Below are positions 11,181 to 23,809 of a stretch of 64,000 bases of DNA, piece by piece (positions within the stretch are counted from its first letter, which is position 1; every line of letters starts with the position of its first letter). A model generated the notes under the pieces. That model did not search any database. It had not been told where the DNA came from and saw only the letters and a program-made list of their open reading frames with translations. The position numbers were made by a program, and so were the translations under genes. The stretch comes from Alternaria dauci (lineage: Eukaryota > Ascomycota > Dothideomycetes > Pleosporales > Pleosporaceae): positions 434,001 through 498,000 of the forward strand of contig NC_091273.1 of the NCBI RefSeq assembly GCF_042100115.1, given 5' to 3'.

Positions 11181-12355
11181 TTACTCCTCAGAAAGGACGT
11201 CCTTTTTCTCCATCGGCGGCCTGAATCCACAATACAAGCAGGTATCGGGATAGCCCGCCCACGGGCTACCCTTAACTGGTACACCGCCGTTTGCGGTCCA
11301 CATGTTGACCGGCTGAGGGTTCTGCCTCGCCCGAGGGTTGACGCCGACATCGATAGTAGCATACAGGCCATCTTCGATGGTCTTACCAATAAGCGAAATC
11401 TTCATCACTGGATCATCGCCGCCCTGCTTAGCCATGTTGAAAAGCGGGTCTGCTGCGTTGGTAGTAATGGCTTGCCTGTTGGTATTGTAGGGAGAGGTTT
11501 TCTCGACCTGGCCTAGGAAGTTCTGCTCGATATAGAATTGGCCAACATGCGAGATGGTACCGCCTTGGATGGTATTATTGGGAAGAAGTTTAGCGCCGTG
11601 GTGGATAATGGCTATGTCTGTTAGCATCGATGCATGCGTATAAGCTGGTAGTGAGGCTCACTGTGGAGATGATTTGTGCGGCCAACATAGTGTCCCGGGA
11701 TCAAGGTGATGAAAGTGGCGGTGCCGTTAGCACCAGTAGGCTGCAGACCCCGAAGGGCGTTGGTAGCGATAGCGGTAGCAGAACCATCGCCGTTACCCTT
11801 TGCCTGAACACCGGTGTAAACACCAGTGGCGTTGCTTCCCCACATCTCGACGTAAGCATCGGTGACAGGCTTGCAGGATGAGGTGTCGATGATGTTGATA
11901 TCCAAGTGAGTGATAGCACCCTTTTCTCCAGTCAAAATGTCCTGCCGGACGAGCTCGCCGGTAACCCCTAGAAGCTGTCAGTAAGCCTGCTTCATTTGAT
12001 GTGCTTCTCTCCACTTACAGTAAGGGCCCTCAGTAGCTTCAGGGTCGAGCGTGCATGCCGCTTCAGCACCGTAGCTTTCTTCGACTTCACCAACGTCGCG
12101 GCGGACAAACTCATGTTCCTTTGCGAAACCAGCCGCGACCCGAAGCTCATGAAGCCTTGCCTCTCGTCTTTGGTGCTGCTCACGAACCCAGCCTGTCTCA
12201 ACGAGGTCGCGTTTGCATGCCTGGACACTTCGACGGTTCGGGTGGTCCAAATGAGCCTGTCGCCTCAATATCTCCCTGTTGGTGTTGCCGCCAGGATGCG
12301 CGACAACACCGGTGGCTAGAAGGACAGCGGTCAGAGCTTGTGTGAGCTGAACCAT
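11181..12355 (-). CDS. Secreted intradiol ring-cleavage dioxygenase
   Basis: Three exons, 12355-12019, 11967-11662 and 11617-11181, encode 359 aa. Residues 1-19 form a signal peptide (LTQALTAVLLATGVVA). The intradiol core shows TEGPYW (about 108-113) and the four expected Fe(III) ligands: Tyr163 (ATGVYTG), Tyr206 (PGHYVG), His212 and His214 (RTNHLH). Both introns cut conserved motifs, and splicing restores them. The family opens catechol-type rings between the two hydroxyl-bearing carbons. Extracellular fungal members of this size act on lignin- or tannin-derived catechols; that substrate is inferred from secretion, not from the active site. Confidence 0.93.
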
Positions 12356-14444
12356 GATTGATGACGATGGTTTATGAATGCGAAGAGTCCCAGGATAATC
12401 TCAGGAAGCCATGCTTTCCACCTTCTTATACGTCTGACTCGCTGCGCGTTGAGGCGGCATTTCTGCAGGTGCCATCAACATGGTTCTGGATCTACACATC
12501 TGCGCAGTCGCTATTCTCGTCACCACACAGTCTATACGGTTTTTCCTGTTGCGTGCTACTCTCCACAGATTGTCCAGGATGATGACCATAATCAACATGG
12601 CTGTGATAGGCAGCGGCAATTGCTCGCTTCAGTACACGCGCCGCAACTATATTGGCGTTCATCTAGTGCCCGATCTTGGCGGCGGGGGACATGTCGTATG
12701 CTAGTCTTGATACGATTCTTCAGAACATCGTGTGGCTAATGTGAGCGAGTCGTATATTAGCCGGAAGCTCCACGCGTGGTGACCGGTAGTTGAATGCGGT
12801 GTAATGTGTATGCGTAGAGATCTAGTTCTAAGAACATGGATTCGGGAATACAGAAGCGATCTTCTTTGTACATCCATAGCTATCTTAGCTACCTTCTGAT
12901 TTGAGGTTGATCCGACGTTGTTGAAAGCTGCGCGTGGAGCCAGGAACAGAAGATCATGGACCTTGCCTAGCCAACCTCGGTTAGGCGAAAGGAGGGCGGT
13001 TGGATTTTACTGGGCCTTGGATGTACTATGGAATGTACAGTCGAGCGGCCAAGACACCATCTAGGTATACTCGTGCATTAATGAAGGCCAGTAAGATCAT
13101 GAGGTGAGGCAAATGACATGATATGTATTGCTCAGCACCAACAACGTCGTCGCACGGATCGGGCTCATGACACCGAGTAAGCGTGTCTCATGTGTCTGGC
13201 ACAATGCAGATCCTTGTAACTGCGATATGTGACATGGTTTGCAGTCGTCACTTTGCCTGAAGGCTGCACTCGCCGATGGCTCAATTGCTTGCCCACGTCT
13301 TGAGCGCGAAAACGATTCCACAAGCCGCGCAAACCAGTTCGAGGCCGGATAAATCGTCCTGAATCAGGTCTCTGTGGCTCATATCAACGGAAACAGCGTC
13401 ATTCTCGATGTTCCTGCTCCGAGTGATTCGTTCTTCGGTTCTGGGGTGTAGACTGCTGTTGCATTGCCCTTCAAACGACGCTTTCGGGGCTCGATAACTC
13501 TTCTTTCGCGTCTAGACATTTGATGCGAATTTCCCGTGCATTTGCACCTGTATTATCATCGTGACCGACAAAGAACGTACCTCGCCTATCCCCACTATGA
13601 GCTGTAAGCGACCCGATGGACTCGACTCTGGGACATGTGCACGAGTCGGCCACCAGCATTGGCAGCAGAACTAGTATCGAAACTACCAAAGTGGCAGACA
13701 ACGCGACTATTCCTGAGAAGAGACAGGACCGATAGGAAAACGTCCACTTAGCTTGATGTCTTCCTACCCGAGATGCCGCTGTCACGCGCCGGCAAGTAGT
13801 GGCGAAGCGTCTACAAAACAGGACGTGGCTTCTCGAGCGACATTGGGAAGCACTAATAATCATAAGTCCCTAGTGCAGAGATGAGAGACAGACCTGCTAC
13901 ATTGAAGTTGGCAGCTATAGGCATGGCGACATAAGTTGAGGTTTGTGTCTTCTTGGTACTTCAGTCTGGAATGTTCTCTCTGAGCTACCAAGTGCACTAG
14001 TCCGCATTGGTCACCATGCAACTGAGCCTTACCCGGCGGCGTCCCATCCGTGCTCCTGGCCGAAACACCAACCCTCTGCAGCTGAAACCCACAACGCCAG
14101 GACATCCCCTACACCAGCGTCTTGTGATGTTTGGTAGCGCTTCCACCATATTGACGGTGACGCGATCAACTCAGCGCCACACTTGCGTAGCGCGTTGAGC
14201 GAATTACAATGCTATAGCAAGTTTGTACGGGGTACGCCCTTGCGGCACCGACGGTAGTGTCAGCGTCTCATGCGCACGAAGTCAACTACAGTGGCGAAAC
14301 ACGTTGGCGTCTGGTGGTGATGAAGAAACGACGAAACATCGCAATGCTTTTGCAAAACCAATTTAGGCGTTCATGCTCGCTTTTGCTAACCTTTCTTTAC
14401 TTCACCGTTGTTACTCCCGCCATTTCACGGAAGCATATATCGAA
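12356..14444. other. Intergenic, 2.1 kb, with one doubtful open frame
   Basis: No gene I would call. A minus-strand frame at 13471-13863 (130 aa, ATG start) contains a hydrophobic stretch LFSGIVALSATLVVSILVLLP that could be a membrane segment. However, it has no flanking exons, no recognisable family and an Arg/Ser-rich remainder typical of chance frames. The rest is short frames only. Confidence 0.4.
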
Positions 14445-15422
14445 ATGGCGACCTTTCTCAATTCTCCGAACACGCCTGCATCCGCACATACCTTTTATCA
14501 TGACGATAACATTTCACGAAGCCATAAGGCAAACCTTTCTGGAGCGACCATGTTGGATCTGTTGAGTGGCCCGGAAGGATCAATTGCCGCAGCCTACGAG
14601 TCTTCAAGTTTGCACCAACTATCTTCGAAATCGAGGCGAGCTTCTCAAGAATCTATCACTAAATCCCAACTGCGCCAGACGAACCGGATGCTGGTCGAAA
14701 TCATCCGTAGCGTCCAGGCCGAGTTAGCAACTCAGAGAGAAGCAATGCTTGATCTGCAGACGCGAATCGTTGAGCTCGAGAGCACTTCGCAAATCAAGAC
14801 TCATGACTTTGCCCCACGCCATACGCTTGCTGGACACCGCAAGCGGTCTCAAATTAAAAGCAAAGAGGGTGCTGCCCGCGAGACACAAAGAAGTTGGGAC
14901 ATAATGCAGAAGGATGTGGATATGCTTGGACCTCCGCTGCTCGCGACCGAGTTCTGGAAGTCACCCAGTCGATTCTCTGGTTTCAACTTCAACTTTGACC
15001 TACTCGAGACGGTACCAAAGTCATCACATCCTCCGCCAGATGTAGATGATGTTCCGGATCTCACTCCGGACGAGCAACCACAAGCGTATACGCCAGGACA
15101 GCGCCGGATCCCTCCTAGAATCACCCGAATCAGGACGGCAGACCCCACCACTATGTATCACGATGCTGTGAGTGACATCAAGGAGCATGTCATTGAGTTC
15201 GACAAGATCAAGATGCCCATGCCACCGAAGCTCCAAACACCGCCACGAAGTGCGCGCAGCAAGTTGGTGTCGGTGTACAGCCGAGATGATGAGATCACGG
15301 CATTACCGCAGATTCTAGTAATGCCAGCAGCGCCCACCCATGGCTCACATCGCAGTATCATGAGCATTAAAAGTTTGCTCTCGTACAAGACTTCGAAAAG
15401 TCAAAAAGCTGGTTATACTTGA
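14445..15422 (+). CDS. Hypothetical protein with central coiled coil
   Basis: Continuous frame; I start it at the ATG at 14445 (MATFLNSPNTPAS, 325 aa) rather than at 14373, because the extra 24 residues look like untranslated sequence. Residues about 75-120 (LRQTNRMLVEIIRSVQAELATQ and on to LQTRIVELES) form a heptad-like coiled coil. The rest is polar with many Pro/Ser and several basic patches (HRKRSQIKSK). No signal peptide or membrane segment. Not recognised; probably a lineage-restricted ascomycete protein. Confidence 0.65.
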   Translation: MATFLNSPNTPASAHTFYHDDNISRSHKANLSGATMLDLLSGPEGSIAAAYESSSLHQLSSKSRRASQESITKSQLRQTNRMLVEIIRSVQAELATQREAMLDLQTRIVELESTSQIKTHDFAPRHTLAGHRKRSQIKSKEGAARETQRSWDIMQKDVDMLGPPLLATEFWKSPSRFSGFNFNFDLLETVPKSSHPPPDVDDVPDLTPDEQPQAYTPGQRRIPPRITRIRTADPTTMYHDAVSDIKEHVIEFDKIKMPMPPKLQTPPRSARSKLVSVYSRDDEITALPQILVMPAAPTHGSHRSIMSIKSLLSYKTSKSQKAGYT

Positions 15423-15751
15423 TCTGATCATCGCCATTCAGGCTCATCTATGCGCTGCTGAGCAGGCTGTAGATACTCTACGCGGTGCTTCTCGTCGCCC
15501 AATCCGAGCGCGTCATTTTGAAACATAGACCAGAACAATCCATATGGAATATCATTTCGAAATTTATCTCTACTCATGGCCGTTGAAGAACATGGAAGTG
15601 TTGCCTGCTTAGACAGACGCACCTCGGACCTAAGGCGGCTTGGCATTTCTGGCGCTTTCCACCAACGAAAACGTCATTATTCGTCCGCATATATCATCGT
15701 TCCGCCTTCGCCGTTCCATCGCCAACAACACTGCAAAGGCACACACACATC
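15423..15751. other. Short intergenic/promoter region
   Basis: 329 bp upstream of the GHITM-like gene. Nothing distinctive seen. Confidence 0.5.
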
Positions 15752-16824
15752 ATGGCGTCCCTCTTACGGAGACCATTCGCCATTACGGCGACACTGCGAC
15801 AAGCATCACCGAAATCACAAACCCTCACGATCCGCGCATTCCACAACACGCCACTCAAGCAGCACCCGCGCCTGTTCCGACCCGCAAAGCCCACGGTATC
15901 GACGTCGCAAAATGTTTCCAGGTTCCAGCAAGCGTTCCGCCGGAGATATCAGCAGGCTGCCTATAATCCGGTGGCGCAGGGCGACTTGCGACAGCGTCTA
16001 CTATACGGTGCTGGCATTTTTGGTGGAACACTCCTAGTTGTCAACTTGATCTTCAACCGCGAGACACGCGAGGACGGCGGCATGCCGCCGTTTGAGCGTG
16101 AGTACCTCAACGACACCTTCATGCACACTGGCCTTGGTATTGGAATGATCGGCATCGCAGCCCGCGCTCTGCACATGAATGGATGGAGCTTTAGGCTTAT
16201 GAGCGCGAACCCGTGGCTTGTGCTTGGTGTTGGTCTCGTTGGCAGCATCGGAACCATGTACGGCACTATGGCCACGTCGCCTTCCAAGTAAGTATAGACA
16301 TTGATATCGGCTTGCCGACTAATGTGCTAACAAATGATAGCTACGTCCAAAAGTACGCTCTCTGGTCTGCCTTCAACGGTACCCAAGCCCTCCTCCTGTC
16401 GCCACTCTTCTTCATGCACCCTGCCATCCTCGCCCGCGCCGGTCTCTACACCGCTGGAATGATGGGCTCCATCGCCTTCGTGGGCGCTACCGCAAAGACA
16501 GACAAGTACCTCTATCTCGGTGGCCCACTTCTCGCTGGTGTCGCAATCGTCGCTCTCTCTGGTCTCGCCCCTCTCGTCGTCCCAGCCACTGCTGCCCGCA
16601 CACTCATGTTTACCGAGAACATCTGGCTATACGGTGGTCTTGCCGTCTTCGGAGGTTTTACGCTGTACGACGTGCAGAAGATGCTCAACCACGCGCGCAT
16701 GGCTGAGCGTGGCTTGATCCCCAAGGATCCCGTAAACGAGTCCATCTCGCTTGAGTTGGACTTTATCAACATTTTCATCCGCATGGTACAGATCCTCGGC
16801 ATGAGCCAGAACAGAAGGAAATAG
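15752..16824 (+). CDS. Mitochondrial Bax-inhibitor-1 family protein (GHITM/TMBIM5-like)
   Basis: Exons 15752-16287 and 16341-16824 (53-bp intron, GTAAGT...GATAG) encode 339 aa. The N-terminus (MASLLRRPFAITATLRQ..., many Arg/Ser/Thr and no acids until far in) is a mitochondrial presequence. After about residue 85, six to seven hydrophobic segments follow, as in the BI-1/TMBIM fold, ending in the typical tail ISLELDFINIFIRMVQILG. The GHITM-type members sit in the inner mitochondrial membrane and affect cristae structure and ion exchange. Length and presequence favour GHITM over the ER BI-1 type. Confidence 0.93.
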
Positions 16825-17268
16825 ATGTGCCTGGATGTGATTGCACAATGAGGACTGGAAGCTGATCCGGGAGGTCTTGCTTGTTATCCAATTTTGTTGG
16901 ATGTGCTATACTTTTGATTACAGCTGTACATTACTCCTCTCTTTGTTCTGCCACAAATTATTAATGAGCAAAAACAATCGAAACATACTTCATCACACAC
17001 CTTCTTTCCAGACTTCGGATATCTGGCCTTTCACTGTGCTGCTCTTTATCGCTTCTTGATCCAGTAAGTTGTGGTTTTTGGATGCCGAACCTTTCAACAG
17101 ATCTCCTCGGTCTCAAACGGCAGAGGACATCCATCAGATCGGTGATCGGTACTATGATGCACTATCATCAAATATATAATTTAATTTCCAAGCTCTATCA
17201 TTTCTCAAGCCCCGCAATAGGGCATATAACCGCAGTTTAATTCCATCTTAGCTATCGACACCAACATC
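16825..17268. other. Convergent intergenic region, 444 bp
   Basis: Tail-to-tail spacer between the GHITM-like and MDR genes. AT-richer than its surroundings, as expected for two 3' UTRs. No gene seen. Confidence 0.5.
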
Positions 17269-18364
17269 CTACTCCTCTCCAATCTTGAACACGTATTTGA
17301 CTGCACTCGCCTTCCCATCTTTCAAATCCCGCAACCCCTTCTGCACACCTTCCAGCCCACCAGGCACAACCTCATACGGATGCGGCGTAAACCATCCCTC
17401 CGCCAATCCCCTCGCCATATACCTAAACATGATAAACGCATAATCGCTATCCTCCCCATGCGCCGTGCCCACCATCGTCTCAGTCCTCTTCACGCTCTCC
17501 GGAATACCCTCGTACTTCTTCCCAAGCAAGACCAAAGTCAGATGGCCCTCAGGTTCCAGCACCTGCACGATATTCGTGTACGAATTGTGTTCCGAGACAG
17601 CATCAAACGCGTAATACAATTTCTGGCCCTTGAGCGCCTCCTTGATACCGTTGACGACCGCTTCGTCGCCTTTCCGGTAATCGATTATCGTATCGCCTTT
17701 TGAGCGATCAATCAGGCCTTCTACAAACTTCTCGCCTTTCCCCGCGACAGCAATGATGGGATGGATGTTCGCTCGCTGCGCGAGTTTAATCGTGAATGCG
17801 CCTACAGCGCCAGCGCCACCGTACACAACGAGCGGAATGGGCGCCGTGGCGGGTGTCCACGGATCGGGCAGATGCATGCGTTGGTGCAGGCCGATTGCTG
17901 CTGTCATGGCGGCGAGGGGCACGGTGGCAGCTTGTTCAAAGGACACGGAGGGCGGGATGTGGAAGGTCGTGTGTGCCCAGCCCACGGCGTACTCGGCAAA
18001 GGAACCACCGGGTGTGAGCATCTCGTGGAAAGAGGCGACGCGGTCGCCGGGCTTGAATTCGTACACGTTGGCGCCGACGCTGTGGATGTAGCCGGCGATG
18101 TCGTCACCGCTGTTGAACTCGTTTCTTACGCCGTAGACGGGGATCTTCCTGGGGGGAGTTTTGTTAGTTTGGGCTTGATGGATGGATGTTTGATTCTACA
18201 TTTTTGGGCAGGTGGGTATGGAAGGTAGAGGATTGGACATACCAGTCTTTGGGATTGCTTCCGGAAACAACGACTTTGATGACGACTTGGTTCGCCTCTG
18301 GCTCAGGGACAGGGACGTCCTTGACGGTAACCTCGAGGTCCTTTGCTACTTGCGCCTCCTTCAT
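17269..18364 (-). CDS. Medium-chain dehydrogenase/reductase (quinone/enoyl reductase-like)
   Basis: Exons 18364-18243 and 18148-17269 with a 94-bp intron encode 333 aa. The N-terminal GroES-like part carries SGSNPKDW (spanning the splice) and DDIAGYIHSVG. The nucleotide-binding motif is YGGAGAVGAFTIKLAQ. Catalytic-zinc cysteines are missing, so it belongs with the zinc-free quinone oxidoreductase/enoyl reductase-like MDRs, which use NADPH to reduce alpha,beta-unsaturated carbonyls. Close fungal relatives are annotated as 'zinc-binding alcohol dehydrogenase domain' or ToxD-like proteins, many of them outside clusters. Substrate unknown. Confidence 0.9.
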
Positions 18365-19276
18365 CTTGTATAGTTCTTTTTAAATATATCGGGACTGTAA
18401 CAAGTTTATGCTGGACAGTTATAACGTATTGTCAAGACTGGAATAGAACAACGTGATGTCGAGTTCGCAGGAATCAAATATATCCCGATGGCAACGAGGC
18501 GCTTACACATCTTTAAATCTACCAACGCAATGGAACCTTCCACGGTCCTTCCTCGGGCATCCAGAACGTGACATTACGGACCAAAAACGACGGAATGTGG
18601 GGTATGTTGCTTTGAGTGGAGTTGATCCAGCACGTTGTCGATGACGCGACTTTTCCGTCCTGGTGTTACAAGGGCCAATAGGCCGAGATGGGCCGACTGG
18701 TCAAGATTTGCGCAGCAAGGAAGTCCGGAGAACATGGACGGTAGATTTCTTGCTCCCGCTGAATCATAAACGATGAATCGGTAACTATGAATCGTCAGTC
18801 ATGAGTCATGGATCATGCTGTGTCAATGGGGGTCTGGCATGTGATAGACTGTGGAGATAACCTGATATGACAACATGTGAGCGAAAGCGACGAAATTCGG
18901 GTAACCATCACCATCAATCAGACCCAAGTACGAGACAATGCTCATAAAAGTTGAAATGATGCCATTGACAAGAAACTCACAGCAGTAATCCAAATATCGA
19001 TACACATACAAGCTGCACCCCAAATGCAATCGCAACCCAACGACTGACGCCCAGGGAACTGCCATGGGCAGGGAGATTAACCCAGAGAACACCGAACCCA
19101 AACCGTCCTTAATGCCTCTAGACAGGGTTTTCAAAGGATGAAGACAGATGCAACAGGACAGACAAACCCAACGCCGGATATCGAACATAATTCCAAAAAG
19201 TCGTCAAAACCCCCATCGATGTCTCCTCCAACCCCCTAAAGCATCCAGATCAGCAAAGTCCCAGAGTACACTACAA
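18365..19276. other. Intergenic, 912 bp
   Basis: Between the MDR promoter and the kinesin 3' end. A short degenerate repeat of ATGAATCG-like words occurs at about 18762-18810. No gene seen. Confidence 0.5.
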
Positions 19277-22200
19277 TCACCGCCAAACACTCTTAGAGTT
19301 CGGCATCAAGCTACCTCTGCCAACAGACGAACCCCCGCTCGTAATTCGAACAGCCCCTCTGGCATGCAAACTCGGTACGGCGATAGTCTCTGCAGTCCTC
19401 GGTCGACCGTCGTCACCAATGCTCGCGACCGTCGTCCGTCTGACCGCACCCTTCATGATGGGTGTAACGCGCGGGGACAAAACGCTGTGTTTCCAGTCAG
19501 CATCGCCGTGGTTGGATTTGACCATTCTGCGCGCCGCACCCGCGGAGAGAAGCGAATTCTCGTTGGGCGGACTACCGACTGCGGTTGCTGCTGTTGGACT
19601 ACGGCGGCGATGTGCGCGGCTTATAGGGACAGAGCCAGCACCGTTGGTCGAGGACCGGCGCTTGATGGCGTGGCCGATTTGACGTGCGTCTGAGGCTGTC
19701 CATTTCTCTCCTTCGGAAGAAGAGTCGCCGCCGCTATTTCCCTCAGCCCCAGGGCCTGAGGAGGCGTTCTCTACGGTGCTTAGAGATGAAGTGCGCGGAT
19801 TGCTGCCGATCTCACGGAGGGGCGATGCGTTGTCGGAATCAGAGGTGTATGAAATGTTGCCTCGGGATGTAGGGGACCCGTCTGAACGCTTGGAGAGTGC
19901 GCCGACTGCGAAACGGGATGAGCCTTTCAAGTCGGCAGAAGCCTTGGGCGGTGTTGGGATAGGCGAAGAGCCACCGCTCCCGCTCCCATCATATCTTGCT
20001 ATGGGGATAGAGGTCGTCGGATATGCTGGTGGCGACCTTCCAATGACAGGGTTTGTTGGTGTGCCTGCTACTGGCTGTGGTGTTGCCTGGAACTCTGCGA
20101 GGGTTCCGTTTTCAGTGTCGTCCCTCCAGCGGACTCCGCGTTTAGTCTTGGAGGGGGACTTTTTTTTCTTCATTGGTGAAAACTGGACGCCCGATTTGAC
20201 TCTTCCCATCAACTTACGACGTGGTGATGACTTCATAGGTGACGAGGTGAGATACGATGAGTCCGCCATAGCTGGCAATGACAGTCTTGGTATTGCTAAT
20301 GGTCGCATGGGAGAGGACTGAGATGGTTCCTGAATGTTTACTGGCTTCCTCCTCTTGGGCGTTCCTCTGTGGCTTGGTTCGAAGAACTCGGTGACTGGCA
20401 GACCACCGTCTGGTCGAATAGCCTGCGCAGTCGCATTTGTACAAGAGTTCATAATCTTTGTCAGTAGCTTTCTCGCAGCCTCAACTGCTTGAGCCTCGTC
20501 CATCTGGGTGATCTGGCTTAGAATTGTAACCGTCTCGATGTGGGCCTGAATCAGCGCCTGCACAATGGCAGCATCACCACCCCGTTCGTGATCCAGCATT
20601 GTCTTGAACAGCTCGCGGTCGGCATTCGATTTGAGCAATTCGTATTCTCTTGTTAGATTTGCGGCATCATGGCCATCAGCATTGCCATCCACTTCCGCCA
20701 GACCTTTCAGTCCAACATGCAGCGCTGTGTCCATCTTACTTGTCCAGACGGTACGCTCCAATCGCCGATGGCAATGTTGCCGTGTCTGCTCAAGCTCTGC
20801 CGATATTCCGACGGCGGTGTCCCTCATGGCTGCAACCTGCGAAGGCATCTCCTCGTTTTCGCGAACGTCCTTAACGTTGTCAAATGCTGCGATCCACGAC
20901 GAGATGAGCGAGATGCGCCTTTCTGCCGTCTTCAGAGTCTTCGACATGTTCAGTCGCTCACGGCGTTCAGGCTCAGAATCCGCGTAAGCCTGGCGCAAGC
21001 GTATGACCGCGTCTCGTACTATGCCATCCTTCTTCTCGTTTTGTTTCTGGTACTTGGCCATGGCACTGCCTTCGAAATCCTTTTGCTTCTTCATCAACTC
21101 TTCAATCAGGTGTCTCTGCTCATCAATCTTGACAAGGTAGTCCTTTACGTGTCGGTTGACATTATATACGTTCTTGGTGACCTTGGTCTGGATGTTCTTT
21201 GCGCGGTTGGCGTATCGAAGGGTATTCTGCGTCTCATCGAAGTGAGCGCTCGACGGGCTAACACAGACTATCATAACGGTTTTACAGTTTCCACCGAGGG
21301 AGAATTTGAGCAATCGTGTAAGTTTCGAGTTGCGGTATGGAATGTGGTTTCGTTTCCGGGGATCGCACAATGCGTTGATGCAGCTGCCCAGAGCAAGCAG
21401 CGACTTGTTGATGTTGGCACCCTCGGTCAGACGCTCTCCGCGGTTCTTGGTAGCGCTCGCTCGCTCACTGCCTGCCAAGTCGATAATGCTGAGGGTGGCC
21501 ATGGTGTGGGGTTCGTTGACCGAGGCGTTGCGGTCCTTGGAGGAGACGTTGATCTGAAGTACGGCGTGGGATCGGGACGAGGTAGCGTTCGCTTCGGTGG
21601 GGGACATGGTCCGGTACTCGTTGCCGCGGACAATGATATCCATGACTTCTTGGACCTGGGGTTGTTAGACGTTTGTAGAGCAGTGATTCCCGTTTACTCA
21701 CGCTTTGTGGCCGATGGCTGGAAAGACCGGCGACGGACACAGCCTGATTCGCATCTTCACGCAGCATCAGGGGTTGCTTGCTTCCACCCTCGACCAGCAA
21801 GTCGCGAATCGTCTCGTTGTAGATCTCCAGGTAAGAGAGCGTGATCTCGGTGACCTTTTCATCCTGTATGTCCTGGATCTTCTCAAACAGCTCTTGCATA
21901 GTCAGGAAGATGATGCCGGGCTGCTGTGATGTTCCGCTGGTGACATGTTAGCCCTCCCCAGAGCAACTAGCGGTGTGCATGAACATACGTGATGGTATGC
22001 GTCTTTCCGCAACCTGTGGCGCCATACGCAAAGACAGTCGCGTTGTATCCGTCCAATACGCTGTCGAGCAGCGGCTTCGTCGTAGCTTCGTATACGTCGC
22101 CCTGAGAGGTCGTGTCGTCGAATACGCGGTCGAATGCAAATGTCTGGTCCTTTGATCGCTTGCCCTGCGGCCCTACCGTTGACCGTCCAAAGCGCTGGAC

Positions 22201-22473
22201 TGCGTTGTCCTCTGGGGGATCGAAAATCCTGGCCTGGTGTTAGCTTCCGCGACTAGGGATGGCACGAAGCCTCTCGTACAAGCACTTCTCGTCCATGACC
22301 TTAATGACCGGCCGGATGCCCTTGTGGATCTTGGGTGCTGGCAGTCCCGCCAGCGATCCATCTCCGAGGAACAGCGTCTGGTCATCGTTCCTCGTGACCT
22401 GTGCTGCTTCCCGGATCGTAAAAGGGCGGACTCGTACGGTGACGGAGATGGAAGACGCGCCCGCGGCCGCCAT
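19277..22473 (-). CDS. kipB: Kinesin-8 motor protein
   Basis: Four exons, 22473-22280, 22228-21989, 21936-21702 and 21655-19277, give 1015 aa. The N-terminal motor domain is complete: P-loop GATGCGKT (about 134-141), switch I NATSSRSH (246-253), switch II DLAGSE (282-287), and the microtubule-binding HIPYRNSKLTRLL. The first intron is short (51 bp) with a CTAAC branch point; an alternative donor would break the LIFDPPEDN junction. Motor and neck match kinesin-8 (Kip3, Klp5/6, KipB, KIF18/19): plus-end-directed motors that promote microtubule disassembly in mitosis and set nuclear position. A coiled-coil region follows (about 360-480), then a long basic, Ser/Pro-rich tail with SPMK-type sites likely to be phosphorylated and microtubule-binding. 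The symbol follows the Aspergillus name and is by homology only. Confidence 0.95.
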
Positions 22474-23067
22474 GGTTGCGCCCAGGGAATGTAGGAAAAC
22501 AAGGCAATCGCACTGCGAAGCCTCCCTGCAGTGCGTATAGAGAAAACAACCTGTGAGCGAGGGGTTAGTGTTGCGGGCTGGAGTCGATAATGACGATGTT
22601 CCTTTCGGAACTTCTGTTATGGGACGCACGGCCGCTGGTAAACAGACAGGGGTCTAAATGCGGCAACCGCGACCCTGGTGCCAAGTTCCTCCTCTTACCC
22701 CCACAATTTCCGACGTGGCTGCAACCCTATCCGCCACATCTCTCCTATCCTGCCAACGAGACCCGCAGTACTACTACCATCGTCCTCATTGCTTGTCCAG
22801 CCTTGTGCGCTCGTGCCTCTGGTCATGGGCTGGGTAAAGGGGCAAGAGTGGGGCATCACAGCAGGTCGACAACAAAATATCCAGTGCGCATCCGATAATA
22901 AGATTTGAATATCATGCAAGCAGCAAACATCCTTCCAACAACTCATCGTCAGCCTCACCCTTTAGCACCTCCTCCACCGGAACTCGTCAACGTCGACCAC
23001 CCACGGGCCGTTCACACTAAGCCAACTGATCCAAGTTCGCGGCCTACAATCAACCGCAATCAGTCAT
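22474..23067. other. Intergenic, 594 bp
   Basis: Kinesin 5' region on the right flank of the motor gene and 3' flank of the DUF4360 gene. Only chance frames. Confidence 0.5.
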
Positions 23068-23809
23068 CTACTGCTTTGGCGGTGTGCACTTCTGCCACTG
23101 GACGTACACAACTTGGGTAAACTTGAGATCGGTCGAGTCGGTAGTCAGGATACCAGTGGCGCTGGTGTTGGTGCTGGTCAGGCGAACCTGCGAGTTAATG
23201 TTGAGCATGCCGTTGGTACCGCATGGCGCCCACACGACCGAGGTGCTGTCAGCTTCGTCGTGCTTGAGGTAGTCGCCGTTGGTAGGGCCGTCGAATTTGT
23301 ATTCCGTGGATGTCTAGTAAGAGGGTTAGAGTCTTTGTCCAACCACTTGGGCTGAGATGGAGCCTACCTGCTCGGTCTGGCCGGAGAAGTAGTATGTCGA
23401 CTTCAGAGTACCAGACACGCCCTTCTGGATGGCAGAGTAGCCACGGTAGTCGGCAGACAAGATGGAGTACTGGAAGCCTCCTGGGTACTGGATGTCAACG
23501 TTGAGCTGGCAGTTCTTGCGCTGCTCCGTGACAGCGATACCGGGGCCGATGGACGCAATGTACGAGTCAAAGATGAGGGTCATGATGGTCCTGTCCGCAT
23601 TGATCTGGGAGCTCATGGTGCCTTGGGGGCAACCGGTTCCTCCATAGCTGACGCCGCGGATCTTGACCTGGGTTGTGTGAGTTGATGGTCTCGTAAGCAT
23701 GTACTGTAAACCCTCATACCTGGCCGGGTGGCGGGGCATCACCAAGCTCGACGGTAGGGAGCGCAGGGGCCGCAGCCGCAAGAGGGAGGAGAGCAAGGAG
23801 CCACTTCAT
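23068..23809 (-). CDS. Secreted DUF4360 family protein
   Basis: Exons 23809-23720, 23667-23368 and 23313-23068 encode 211 aa; the introns are 52 and 54 bp. Residues 1-14 or so form a signal peptide (KWLLALLPLAAAAPA). The mature chain starts with VKIRGVSYGGTGCPQGT, the hallmark opening of DUF4360, and has paired cysteines, an NTS sequon and a beta-rich pattern. DUF4360 proteins are small secreted fungal proteins of unknown biochemical role, sometimes abundant in culture filtrates. Nothing in the neighbourhood narrows its job. Confidence 0.9.

Noticed and set aside
13471..13863. 130-aa minus-strand frame with one hydrophobic segment
   Set aside because: No flanking exons, family match or codon bias; a hydrophobic run alone is weak evidence.
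20669..21844. 391-codon plus-strand frame
   Set aside because: Antisense shadow of the kinesin-8 motor domain; no sensible protein features.
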